Below, piece after piece: positions 9,998-21,706 of a DNA stretch of 34,952 nt. The notes under the pieces are model-generated. The model ran no database searches. It was not told the origin of the DNA and saw nothing but the letters and a program-made list of their open reading frames with translations. The DNA is from Paraglomus occultum (taxonomy: Eukaryota > Glomeromycota > Glomeromycetes > Paraglomerales > Paraglomeraceae). Positions within the stretch are counted from its first letter, which is position 1; each line of letters begins with the position of its first letter. The stretch is from positions 1 to 34,952 of the forward strand of contig CAJVPJ010000207.1 of the NCBI GenBank assembly GCA_910592205.1. The letters run 5' to 3'. A program made the position numbers and the translations under genes.

Positions 9998-10194
9998 CAG
10001 ACATTCTTTGTATAGAGGGAAACGGGGGAGGGGGGAAGGTGACGATCACCGGTTAATTTGATTGGTGGAAAATATAATGATAAAGTACGATATATTATTA
10101 TAAGACACTAAGATAGATGATTTAAGATATACAATTTATTCTGCAGTGGACATTAAGGCTAGGGAATAAGACTCATTTGTTAAGTTTATCATTA

Positions 10195-10200
10195 AATAAA
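10195..10200 (+). promoter_or_regulatory. possible polyadenylation signal AATAAA for the 328-aa HMG gene
   Basis: AATAAA about 200 bases past the stop at 9997. Position is plausible; the motif is common in such DNA. Confidence 0.3.
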
Positions 10201-13200
10201 AACCCCAAAGTTTGGTGTCAGTGACACAAATAATAGACTGATAAATGGTTTTTTTCGCTTTCTAACCAGTACAGTTTTTTGCGCCTCCCTTCCTTCCCTT
10301 TCAAACAATCTCTCATTAAGGAAGACTGGAGGATGCGCAAAAGATGTTCGTATATGGTCAAACAGACGTTGTTGGACAGTATTATTAATCAAATTATTGG
10401 TATTCTGACAGCCTTTTGTGCGATTACTTAACACGGTAATAGTCAAAGCGACAAAGGAATCTAATCATCTCGTCGTTTCAGAATCAAGTCAACATGTATA
10501 TCAGGCAAGTCTAAATAATTAAACGGCAAATATAATAAACCGTTTATCCGTGTAAATGCGCCAGTTGAGTCGGCATCCAACCGTGCGATTCTGCAATCGG
10601 TGATTAAGATGTCAAAAGCGGGTGAAACAAAATTAAGAACATAGTTTCCTCCCATATCATTGAAGATTTTTTTAGAGTATAATTGTATTGTTTAATGAAT
10701 AAGAACTGTGTACGGATTTTGTGTTATCATTGGGATTATGAGTGCATGAGTAGAACTGGAATAGCGCTGTAGAGAACAGTTTGTAGCACACAGCTTCATT
10801 CAGGCAAGACTATAGAGTTTGAATAAGATCTGTATATTTTCAAAGATTATCAAAATCAGTATTTATATTTAATAATATTTTTTTATAATAACAAACCAGT
10901 TCTCGGTAATACTTGTTTCAAATAAAAAAAAATTTTTTTTGCATAACGATAAGAATACTGGAACGACATAATTCCCATGTACAACCCGGATTAAAAGTAA
11001 GCATGCAGATTACCCCAAACAATCTCCATACAGAAGGCTCTTATATAATCGCATATACAGTTATACAGTATATCCCTTACGTTTATTACCAATAATGCAT
11101 TACGCGCCATACTTTGACAAAGGCACTATGTTATCAATGCGCCAAATGACGTAACACGATATGCATTCAATAAACCTGGAAATCATTCCATCACTCTGAT
11201 GTTCTGCAACATGTTGTGTTGTGCCAGATACGAGTCAACACAGGGAGACGTTGCCATATATTGTTTACGCCCCCATTAAATCATAATAATAATAATCAAA
11301 TTTAAACCTTAAACAATACAAACAATGCATTGAGCTCCCCCCCCCCCGGCGCGTAAACGAATGTCGTTCCTGCATTCGATGTTTTTATTGGTTCCTGTAT
11401 GATGCACAGATTCTAAGCCTTATTAGTCGATGCGTCACCTTCTTTTTACGCTATTGTTCTTTGTCAAAATCTTGACTAGCGCAAAATACTCAAAAACGCA
11501 TAAAGCGTTTTATGGTATTAGAATGAATAGATACGTTACAGTTGGAATGTTCTTATCAATATGATACATGTACCTTTGTTTGCCCATACATGGACAGATT
11601 TGTACTACCACATGATGACTAAAGGAAAAGAAATATTTTGATGAACCCCCCCATTCATTGCATACGGATAGACTGATGCTATTGAGGTAATTATCGTAAA
11701 AGTGGATCTCACTTGGTAACATACCTATACTCACGCAAATTTCTATGTGTCCTTTTTGTTCTCTTGCAGCTCTGCATTTTCACAATATTCAATGCGAACG
11801 TTCGAGTGAGGGGGTACGTAACAACAACAACAATATGGATGAATCATGAGAATAAGAGTATCACCCTAAGATAACCTCCTAATTGTGCATAACGCATACT
11901 CATCACAGTCATTTTTGTAGATGTCCAACGTCTTACTCATAACTCGGTCAGTTTACACCGGTACTTTCTTACGTGAAAATTCAGGCGTCCCAGTTTACCG
12001 CAATCCGATTAGAGAAAAAATCTCTCTGCAACTAATATTCGGTTGTCATGCAACAAAAAAAAAAGGACTGACGGACGTATTATCTTTAAGAAAAAGGTAA
12101 TAATATTAATCTGCGTCGAGTTGCGGGTTTCGATACGAGATGATATCAAGTTAATTATTATGTTCTTTACTTATCATTCAACTGGTAAATGCTTAGGCTG
12201 TCGATATAAGGTCCCGTATTACTAGTCGGAAAAGACCAGAGTCTGATACGATGTAGGACTGCTATAAGCGAGGACGGATTAAGATAAAGTAAGTGGAGAA
12301 CATTGCCAGTTTAGTGAGGTGTGTAGAAGATGTGATTAAGAAGCAGAAAGTTTTTCTAGTAAATGTTAGCCACTTAATAGATTGAAGGCGACCAATTAAG
12401 ACAAGAAATTTAGTAATCGATTGGTTTCTTCTTTTCGGTCTTTAGGCTGAAAAATTTCCCCAAAACATACCCCTACGAAAGGCCCGACGCACTAATAAAA
12501 ACAGCAATCAGGAAAAGTACCGCCAATAATAGGGTTCCGCCAGTGAAGCTCATTAAATATAGTTGATCATCTCTACCCTGGCATAATTCAAATGAAGTTC
12601 TACTTGACGATATTTCCCTTCAGTTATATTTGGAAACCAGAACAAATATCTTTGTGATATGAATTCCGATCATAGTGAGGTCTTGAAACTCGCTTGGTTA
12701 TCTCTTGGCCCGTTTATTTTGGCGTGGAATCAGCTGACGTGCATATACAAATGTCATATTCCCGGAAATAGAGCGCAGTTTACGGATGTTGCTATTGTTG
12801 AGACCAGAAATCCATCACGCAATACAATACCCCATCCGGTTCAGGAAATATTCTTCGTATAATCAAGTATGAAGATAATTTCGTAAACCTTGCGCTCGCT
12901 GTTCTTCTCGATATGGATCTGCTCTGGCGTGTGAGAACACTCAGATGTACCATAGTGAATATGTGGCCATAATGAATTATCCGACGGTGTGGATTAGTAG
13001 CAAATTAAGAAATCTCAAGAACAACCAAATTCAGCGATCCCGTTGGAAGTGGTTGATATTGACTCTTGACGACTATAGCGGTGGTTCTGCTTATTCGAGA
13101 GACATTGGTTCCGATGTTGGACAGCAACCGATTGCAAAGCACTTTATATCTGGATGGGAACATGGTTGAGTGCGTAGCGTAACGAGGTCCTTGCGCGTTG

Positions 13201-13290
13201 ACCGTGTTTGCGATAGTATGCACAGTGCGGTCATTCGTTTGTAGCATGCTCCAAGTATGTATCATTTAAAAGAGTAATCTGCTCGTTAAT
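10201..13290. other. intergenic; one weak coding-like frame at 10461-10655 (minus)
   Basis: No recognised gene in 3 kb. The only frame with protein-like composition is a minus-strand ATG frame at 10461-10655 (64 aa), balanced in amino acids and rich in RNY codons. It contains NFVSPAFDILITDC and YLDLPDIHVDLIL, and is open upstream to a stop near 10700. I do not recognise it, and it is short enough to be chance. A C-run lies at 11336-11347. Frames at 12659-12862 and 12945-13169 (plus) have no support beyond being open. Confidence 0.45.
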
Positions 13291-13433
13291 AAGAAGGAAA
13301 GAGAGGAGAGGAAGAGAGAGCAGGGGAGTGCGTAGAGGAGAGCGAAAAGGAGGGCGGAGAGGAGAGTGAAAGAGATGAGGGGGAAAAGAGAGCAAGGGTG
13401 TGCGTAGAGGAGAGCGAAAGAGAGTGAAGAAAT
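13291..13433 (+). repeat. homopurine tract with internal 72-bp-spaced duplication
   Basis: About 140 bases almost wholly A and G on the plus strand. GTGCGTAGAGGAGAGCGAAA occurs at 13328-13347 and again at 13400-13419, 72 bp apart, so part of the tract arose by duplication. Long purine/pyrimidine strand asymmetry can form triplex DNA. It ends about 500 bp before the 28S fragment. Confidence 0.75.
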
Positions 13434-13945
13434 TCTGAATCCTGTATATCGGTTCAACGATAACCTCATGTATTTAACTCTGCATTATAACTAGATGCGA
13501 AATCTGTATCCCCGAAATCCCTTAAGCGCAACGAACTTTTAATGATACATCATCGTAATAATGAATGCTGGAGAATTGCAAGCTCGGAAGAGTATGAACG
13601 CATGCCTAAAAATTAAGAAGCGAGCAGCAAAACGTATGACGTAAACTCTCATTACCATGAATGAGATGAGTCTCATGAGTATGAGGCCCTGCGATATTAT
13701 GAAATGACCACCACCACACACGCACAACCTAGCGAAAATATGACATTATAACCCAAAGACGGCCAGCTTCTATCCTTGCTGCTTCAAGGTGCAAACAAAC
13801 ATCTCCTGAATAAGAGCTTTCCGTTATATGATGAAGGTTTTACGGGTATGTAGGGATTCTGATATTGTGTCAAATTATTTGATTCAAGTTCAACGCTGAA
13901 CATGGACGTTTTCCCCGCCCCCTATTTCTTTCATCTTTACAGAGC
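13434..13945. other. intergenic, no gene recognised
   Basis: About 500 bases between the purine tract and the 28S fragment. I looked here for 5.8S or ITS sequence, which should precede a true 28S 5' end, and saw none. The rRNA fragment is therefore not part of an intact rDNA unit. Confidence 0.55.
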
Positions 13946-14037
13946 CCTCAAATCAGACAAGAGTATCCGCTGAACTTAGCATATCAATAAGTGGAGGAAA
14001 AGAAACTAACATGGATTCCCCTAGTAATGGCGAGTGA
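13946..14037 (+). pseudogene. degenerate fragment of the 5' end of 28S (LSU) rRNA gene
   Basis: About 92 bases align by eye to the conserved start of eukaryotic 28S rRNA: CCTCAAATCAG, then CCGCTGAACTT, GCATATCAATAAG, GGAGGAAAAGAAACTAAC, GGATTCCCCTAGTAA and GGCGAGTGA, in order and at normal spacing. Differences from the usual fungal sequence include three C-to-T changes (TATCC for TACCC, AAGTGG for AAGCGG, AATGG for AACGG) and loss of one A in CTTAAGC. Similarity stops after GAGTGA, and no 5.8S/ITS precedes it. It is a dispersed, decayed rDNA piece, not a working gene. Confidence 0.85.
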
Positions 14038-15660
14038 CCGAATTTTCTATTCATGTAAGAGCATCGTACCGGTCGGTGCTGTCTTGTTTCTGATAAATCA
14101 GTCGTACCATCGAATCTTTTGTTTATTAATTAACATAGGAGTGTTAGTAGAAAGACACCCACCCGCCCCCGCTCTCAAGTGAGCTGATTATAAATGGCTT
14201 TAACGGACACGATAGATCTGCATGACTGGGGCGATGTGTGTCTTGCGAACGACATGCAAAGTGAGTTGCCCACAGGAATGTAATATATGCATTCTCGTGT
14301 ATAATCTACAGACAATAATGTGATTATATGGTGAAATGCTTGTGGTGATATCTGAATTGTCGTTGCCAATTACAGTGTCGATTTACGCAAGAGAAAAATA
14401 AAAATTACCTCTAGTTTTGAACCGTATAACCTTATCGTGTAATGTGTAATTCTTGCATGAAACCCAACTCGATATTCGAGAGGTTGAAAACCTTGAACGT
14501 AAAAGATGTGTTAATACGTACACGCTGAACAACACAATACATTTGTAACATTCCAAAACGGTTTGTTTTGTTTTTTTTTTTCGCCCAGGACATCACCTTT
14601 ACGGTTAGTTTCTTGCCATTACCGTAATGTGGTTACCGGCACACTTGATCCCTTTAAACAAAAATTTAGGATAGGTCGTTAAGAGTGATAGCAGGATGGA
14701 GTATGCCCGAGTCGGTTGAAGATTTTCTCAATCCGAAGCAAATTTCTACCGTATCGTGAAAAAGTCAACGAATGGCCGAATTTGTTGTGACAAGAATGCT
14801 TCATGTCTAATATGTTTTGAACCTCCAATGCAATGTATAAATCGAATAAAGAGCCGTCTCTCCCTTATTTGCTCTGTATCAAGAAAGCATCGATTGAGTA
14901 CTCTGGCATTTGGCGTTTGCATGTTGGAGGCGGGACTTGAGAGACAGGCACATAACCTCGAAAACTATGTTGATTCCGATTTGACTGGTCGTGCGCTGCT
15001 TACTTTCTCTCTTAATACTGTAAAGATTGAAAGTGTTGACCGAATTGAATTAATGGACGAATTGAAAATTGTTTTCTTGAGATTCCAAAAGACGGAATAG
15101 ACATCTCGCCCGGTTTCGTTTACTACATAAAAAAAGACGTCTTGACTTTAACATACCATAATGACAATTTTCGTGTTTGAGAGAACATTGTACATTACCG
15201 ATACGTCTTTTCCAGTCATCAAATTCTCTCGGGCTGACAGGGAGCAAAAAAAAATATATCCATTCCATCGATACTGGTATATTTGTTGTCGATTGCCTGG
15301 TAGGTATTTCTCCGTGCGCCGGAACCCTGCCTGGGACTCGAGCACACACACATCAAGATTCTGTTTACGGACCGTGTGATTATTATGTGATGTACCGATC
15401 ATCACCAACTATTCAAAAAAGTGACATATCGGATGTTTTCCTGTTTTTCAGTAATTTGAATTAATAATGGCATTTGCAAAACTGTGGTTATACACGACAA
15501 ATAGATACTCACCACCGCCCCATCGCCACTCCGTAAACAAGCCCAGCAAAAAAAAATTAGTAATTCGTTTGCAACATGTGTTACGTAGAACTAGCATCTC
15601 TTTTTAATTCGGCCCTTGGTGATTGTTTGTCAAACAACATGTTAATAATGAAAAACAAAA

Positions 15661-15724
15661 GGGGGGGAGAGGAGATGGAGGAAGAGATGGAGGAGGAGAT
15701 GGAGGAGGAGATGGAGGAGGGGGG
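15661..15724 (+). repeat. 12-bp purine minisatellite (GAGATGGAGGAG)
   Basis: About four units of GAGATGGAGGAR flanked by G-runs. One frame would give a Glu/Met repeat inside a 96-codon open frame, but that frame has no other gene-like property. Confidence 0.75.
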
Positions 15725-16559
15725 CAAACTTATCCTTTACATGCAACGTAAAGTTAATATCATACATTACTCGCATAGAAAAGGCTTTATATATACTCAT
15801 CACGATTCCACCCGCTTATATTTGATGGTATGCATCAATGCGCAAATACTAGTGAGCGAATCTTAACTGTTTCTTGGACCTGGGAAATTTTTTCAAAAAG
15901 GAAACCAAAAAACAATGTTTATATTTGTGATACCTCCCCTTCCTCCCCTCCGAGACTTTTGTTTGCTACCGGCCAAGAGGGCACACCCATGATAGGGATG
16001 AGGATGATTTATGTATTCAATAACTTTTTTGTGTTGGTGTAATTTTCAACGTTCCGATGTTGATTAAACAAATACTGCAAGTTATTATTTGCCGCATGAG
16101 GTACGGTATATACGGATGATACTTTCGTAGACGCGCTGTTAGTCATCTTGTTATTAATTGATAGGCGCACTTTTTACAGGTTGGCAACCGGTAATGAGGA
16201 GATACCAGTATGTATCTGATCTATACACTGAATGTCTGTGGGTGAAATAAATTAATGGTTAGGATCTACTATGATTATGATGGGTTGATTGGGGTTCTAT
16301 TACACTATAGACATTACACACAGCAACTGTCCATCGTTTATAGCTTTCCTCCCGCTTCCATAATGACGGATGTGCAATGGTATAGTCATTTTTTCAAAGT
16401 AAAAGATGAATTTGTAACTTGCGGTTGCCTATATTTTGTAGAAACAATTTGCCTATAGTAAAAGAATTTCGTTTTCAGCATAAAGTTTTGACTCAAAGTG
16501 TTTGTTATTTCTATTATTTGCTCGTTAGTACTGCTCTTCTCACAGAAGGTTGGCCGTAT

Positions 16560-16561
16560 CC

Positions 16562-16592
<31 letters not shown>

Positions 16593-16598
16593 ACACAA
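16560..16598 (+). repeat. poly-C run followed by CA microsatellite
   Basis: Nineteen consecutive C's (16560-16578) run straight into about nine AC units. Such a run is error-prone in sequencing and assembly, so its length is uncertain. Confidence 0.85.
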
Positions 16599-18393
16599 CA
16601 ATTTTGTGGATCTGTGTGTGTATTTGTGTAGATAACAGAAATGCTGTCCGACGTGTAATTTTTCAAATTTGCATGGCTGTGTCTCTTCTTTTTCTTTAAA
16701 TCCCTCGTCTTAGTTATGTTTTCCTGGCCCAACTATTAACGAGGCTTACGAATACATTATAGTTTATAGCGTGGCGACGTTGTGATAGTCTTGCAGTAAA
16801 AAATAAATATGTGGAATAATCGATTTTACTTCCAAGTGTCCTTTTAGATTTTGGTTTTCATTAACTGATAACGATACGGTGATATTCAATAACTGATTTG
16901 CGAGATTTCTTATTTTAATATATTATTTATATTATTCTAACCTTTGTATTATTATAACTGATTGTTTAACCGTTTATATATAGCGATAGTTTAGATTTGC
17001 AATCTAACATCACAGAGGATAGTTGTTGTAATACATTACAAATGAAACGCCACCCAAGCGCACATTGGTGTCTATTTTTAACTGACTAATACCTGTTCCG
17101 CCTGATTGATTTTTCGTTGCACATATACTAATTATGTCATTCCGATATCGGCTGTTTGGTTTTTTTTTTTTTTACAAAGCGTATAAAAAATAGTTACATA
17201 AATTACAGTAGCCGAACAATGAGAGGAGGGGGGGGGGGAGAAAGGAGAGAGGAGTGAGAGATAGACGTTTTATGTATAAACATATAACACCAACGCATGC
17301 AACACCTGTTATGTTTCAGCCTTGAGAACATTCATGGGGTTTTGGGTTGATAACGGAACGCCGAAAAAAAGAAAAGAAAATATGATGTGTTTAGGGATAA
17401 ACCGATATTTACGCCTTGTCGAACATATTTATCGCGTCGTAAGACAGGGAACTAGCTTCAGATCAGGGTACTTGCTTCCGTTAATTGGTACTCACTGTTA
17501 TCTTTATGCATTATTCCTATTTAATAGATTATTATAAGTTTGCACAGTATAAATTAAAGTAGACAAGTGAATAAATATTAATTTATAGTTTACTATTAAT
17601 ATATATATTCAATTAATTCAATTATACATTTAATCATAATTGACGTTTTGCCAATGCCGAAGATTTGGAATATCTAAATTATTTTTCTTATTAGTTGCGC
17701 CGAATATTGATCTTTTATTTTGGTTTAGTGTAAAAATTATGTCGGAAAGCAGGTCCGATATTCGAAACACTTGAACTGGCATACGCGAGGTAAAAGATGA
17801 TAAATTCGCGAAGATCATTGCAAAATTGGGAATGTAACAATCCTTATTGATGTTCCTAATTTGGTAAAACTAAAGTAATTCCAACAAACGAATTAAGAAA
17901 TTTAGTAATGATTACAGCGTTTATGAATATATAATAATAATACAAGGTAGTAGGATGAAACACTTGATTGCAGTTAGTTTTACTCATTTGGGAATCTTCT
18001 CAATAGCGGTAAAGACTAGTTATTCATTGTGATCGCCCATATGGATGACTGCGTAGTTCTACTACCACAACGATAAAGATCAAGTTGACCTTTTGAACAT
18101 TTATATAAATGAAACAAGGAGTAAACTCTTAAACGCTTTCACATAAAACGATGGTATGAATAGTCACACTAGAGCCTGTTACTTGGGCAACTGGAGTTGC
18201 TATGGTGCAACGGCTAGTCAAATCGCTCATACGCTCAGTATTACTGGTAATCATAATATTACAGCCGGCAACTTTATTGATATCAACATTTGCCATGTTA
18301 CAGACATGTTCTGCCTATTACTATAACACATGACATGCTCGTAAAACTTCTAACCGTCTGTCAAAAAGGTCCCGTTTACCAAGATATTAAAAC

Positions 18394-18526
18394 GACATAG
18401 CTGACGATTTATCAATAAACCACATAGCTGACGATTTATCAATAAAACCACATAGCTGACGATTTATCAATAAAACCACATAGCTGATGATTTATCAATA
18501 AAACCACATAGCCGATGATTTAGCAT
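18394..18526 (+). repeat. 28-bp tandem minisatellite, about 4.8 copies
   Basis: Unit CACATAGCTGACGATTTATC plus AATAAAAC. Copies lie at 18394-18420 (one base short), 18421-18448, 18449-18476 and 18477-18504, with a partial, diverged copy at 18505-18526. Copies two and three look identical. Repeats abut with no spacers, so this is not a CRISPR array. Confidence 0.9.
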
Positions 18527-21500
18527 TTGATAAAAATTAACCGACTTTGCTAATTGTTAAACATTTTTAATATTCCTGTTGACAACGACCCTTTTGTTAG
18601 AATTAGTAATGTTTATCTGATTGATGCAACTGCTCTGATGGATGACGTAGAAATGAAAAGGGGGACAAGCAAAGCAAAGCAAAAGCAAAGCAAAAAGCAA
18701 CCCTAATCCAGAATATTCGCGGGAATCGGTAGATGGTTAAATTTGACCGAATATGGATAATCGAATGTCGAAAAAGGGGGGGGGAGATTTGAAAGGGAAA
18801 ATTTCCATACACGTTTGACGGTCTAGAATTTCAAAGAGTAGGTGACATGCGGGCTTATGTACAAAGGCAATCGGTAAAACAGGTATAACCGATGCCTATC
18901 ATTCGAATGTATGGGAACGGCGCTATATCGACCAAAGAAGTAACAAAAAAAAAGGCTGACACAAATGTCTAGACTTAATATTCATGCCGTGTAAATCTCA
19001 TGCACTTTGCAAATCCCCATCATGGAGCATTACCTTAACTTTGATATTTCAACAATGGTCAGCCAGACCGATTAGCAGATAACGTACGAAATATGGCAGA
19101 GAAATGAAAGACGGAGGAATGGAGTAAAAGAGGAAATACGTCTTGTCTTAAAAGGCCTACACCACATGAAACATTCCTACTTATTCAACCAAATGGGATA
19201 CAAATTCGACAATTTGTCAATGTCCATTGATGAGTGATGATCCATACATTGCATGGGTGCACATCATGATCGACGTATCTATCCAATTATTGTATTATGA
19301 ATATGTCGTCATATCATCTCTTTTCTTCCCCCAATCGAACATCTCTTTTTTTTTTTTTTTCAGCCCAGATTAGATCGGAAAAAATATTGTTTGCTATTAT
19401 TAGTAAAGTGAGTACAGCTATCAGGCCAGGTTTTGAAAGATGTGTTAACATCTTTACCATGGATCGTTATCCCGATTTCCTATTTCAGCACTCTTAAATA
19501 ATTGTAACATGTTTGTTCTTATCATCGGAGAAAGCGCAAAAACCGGCCTTGTCTGAAACAAAAGAACCAAACGCTGATAATTTAAAACTCTATTTATTAA
19601 ATATACAGACATTTTAATCTTATCGTATTTAATTAGTCTTATTTTAGATTACAATTGCTTTGTTTATTTATTATTATAGTTCCCTGATCAAAGTTCCCCC
19701 GACCGAGTGATACACATAATCCCAATTTTCACCTATCGACAGACAAACAGGGAATTCCCCTTCTGTCGATAAGCAAATGACGAATGACCATGCATACTTC
19801 CCAATGTGAATGTTTATATTTCCAAAGATGATTGACATGATAGGACGTGAGCCCAAACATTCTTTTGTTTCTTTTCCGCACGCCTCATCATAGTATTGTA
19901 TCTAACGCACAAGATCTCATGTTAAAGCAATCTTGTTTGATCAGGGATTTCGCTTGGCAGGAGTCTTTCAGCATCATCGTCGGTGTGACTGTAGATACCA
20001 GTTGACTTTTTTTTTTTTCTGGTTGTGCGACAGCTGCCGTGGCTCGTTATTATTATTGGTATTAATGTACCAAGGCATTTTCCTGCGCAGATTATTAATT
20101 GCGCGTTGAACTACACTTTTTTTGGCAAGAACATCTGCAGTGATTCTTGAATTACTTATCGGGAATTACAAACGCAAGAGCCAATATTAGGTTTGACGTT
20201 TACCTAATCTAAATGGAAACCTTAATTTAACCTATAACATCTTTTTGATAGCGACAGGAGTATTTTAAACTGATGCATACAACAGAACAAACAAAGAAAC
20301 TAGGCGAGTTTTGAGCGTTGTGAATGGTGTAGAATGCAAGTACCGATTACGCCTTCTCTCATCCTCCTTCTGAGATGCAGTAAATAGAAAATCGGACTTG
20401 TGAAATAAATTCATTTCTGACATTTTGCTTTCCCCTTTCCCCGAAAACTGTTATCGGGCTGTAATGGTTCTTATTTCGTCATTGAGAACCCAATTTGTGC
20501 TTACTATCAATTAACTGATGGGAAATCATTGATGTATGTACAGGACGGCGTTAATTCAATTAGTATTGCCTTTCTAGATTATGCGTACCACAATGTAAGC
20601 ATAAACTAATCAACGATAATGATATTGCTCACCCCATCTCACTTTGTTTGATCTAAATATAACTTTTTGCGTATCTTGACATATGGAGTTGCGACTCCGT
20701 AATTAATTAAATATTCGCCCGCACTCGATGGGAGGAGAAAAATAATACATACACAATGGTTGGTTACAAACATTAACCAGAGCGGACCCATAAGATATAA
20801 CATTGCGACGCTCAAGAATTTCCCTTGATGCTGTGTCACAATAGTTTTAAAAAAAGAAAAAAGGAAATGATCGAAACGTTACGCATGTTGCGCAAGGCAC
20901 TCAAGTTACTCAAAAGTAATTGTACATCAAACCTCTTTGAAGATCATATATCTTATCGCTTATGTTTATTTTATTTTAATACTGAATACATGACAAAGAA
21001 AAAAGGGGGGAGGAATTTAAATTGCTGGCTACAACAAGGGAACAAAAGACCTCTTATACAAATATTTATACCGAAACAAACCAAAAACAGAAACATTATG
21101 TCCTCAACTAATTTATTATTACTACTCGAATTATCCATTTATTGGGGGCTCTGAAAGAGAAGCAGGTTATGTGTGTGTTGCTTGTGTGTGTTGCTTTCTG
21201 TTTGTGGGCGTGCGTGCGTGTGTGTCTGTCTGTGTGAAGCAAGTTCGATTGATAGACGTTCTACAAACAGTACATTGGTAAACACATTATATTATTACTG
21301 CACCCAATAATTGGATATCCGATCAACGTTCAAAAAAAATTTTTCATTTAGTTTGGGGGTATAATACAGCGTGGTAAAAAAAAAATATTGAAAAGGGTTA
21401 AAAAATATAACAATAAACTAAAAAAGGGAAAAAACTATGTATACGAAGGGAATTGGGAGAGGTAATACTATGTATAAGAAATGACGAAAGACAGATAAAC

Positions 21501-21560
21501 GAGCAGTATATACCTAACGAAATCATAAATATAACAACTTTGCAACAACCTATTCACCAA
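18527..21560. other. gene desert
   Basis: No recognised gene in 3 kb. Simple tracts are AGCAAA-type repeats (18666-18700), a G-run near 18776-18784, a T-run near 19347-19361, and a TG-rich stretch around 21169-21235. An inverted repeat lies at 19734-19771. The 109-codon frame at 20825-21154 begins at TTG with an ATG one codon later; it is lysine- and leucine-rich and matches no family I know. Confidence 0.5.
19734..19771. repeat. inverted repeat enclosing a 10-bp palindrome
   Basis: TATCGACAGA (19734-19743) pairs exactly with TCTGTCGATA (19762-19771). The 18-base spacer contains the palindrome GGGAATTCCC (19750-19759). It may form a two-part cruciform or be a binding site for dimeric proteins; neither is shown. 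Confidence 0.6.
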
Positions 21561-21642
21561 TATATATATATTAATAATACTAATAGTAGTAGCGGTGGTG
21601 GTGGTGGTGGTTGTTGTTGTGGCAATATATATATATATATAA
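21561..21642 (+). repeat. compound microsatellite (AT, TAG, GTG, GTT, AT)
   Basis: A run of AT, then TAATAG/TAG, about seven GGT units, three GTT units and a second AT run, ending about 65 bases past the stop codon of the minus-strand 337-aa HMG gene. It probably lies in or near that gene's 3' UTR. Confidence 0.8.
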
Positions 21643-21706
21643 AAGAGTCTCTCTTTCTATCTATCAATGTTTGTATATATCCTTGACGAAAATAAAAAAA
21701 AATCCA

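Larger units (their letters stand above)
14038..18393. other. gene desert with several simple repeats
   Basis: No recognised gene in 4.3 kb. Contents are a GAGATGGAGGAG repeat (15661-15724), a C-run plus CA repeat (16560-16598), a G-run near 17228-17239 and scattered T- and A-runs. The longest open frame, 14756-15100 (plus), begins at GTG, not ATG, and resembles nothing known. Frames around 15148-15464 overlap on both strands with no coding signal. Confidence 0.5.

Noticed and set aside
14106-14121. CATCGAATCTTT, identical to a piece of 5.8S rRNA, just after the 28S relic
   Set aside because: Only about 12 bases match, it lies on the wrong side of the 28S start, and flanking bases do not extend the match. 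Probably chance.
14756-15100. 114-codon plus-strand frame
   Set aside because: Begins at GTG, has no recognisable domain, and its length is within chance expectation for this base composition.
18394-18526. CRISPR-like array of 28-bp repeats
   Set aside because: Repeats abut directly with no unique spacers, and the DNA is eukaryotic. It is a minisatellite.
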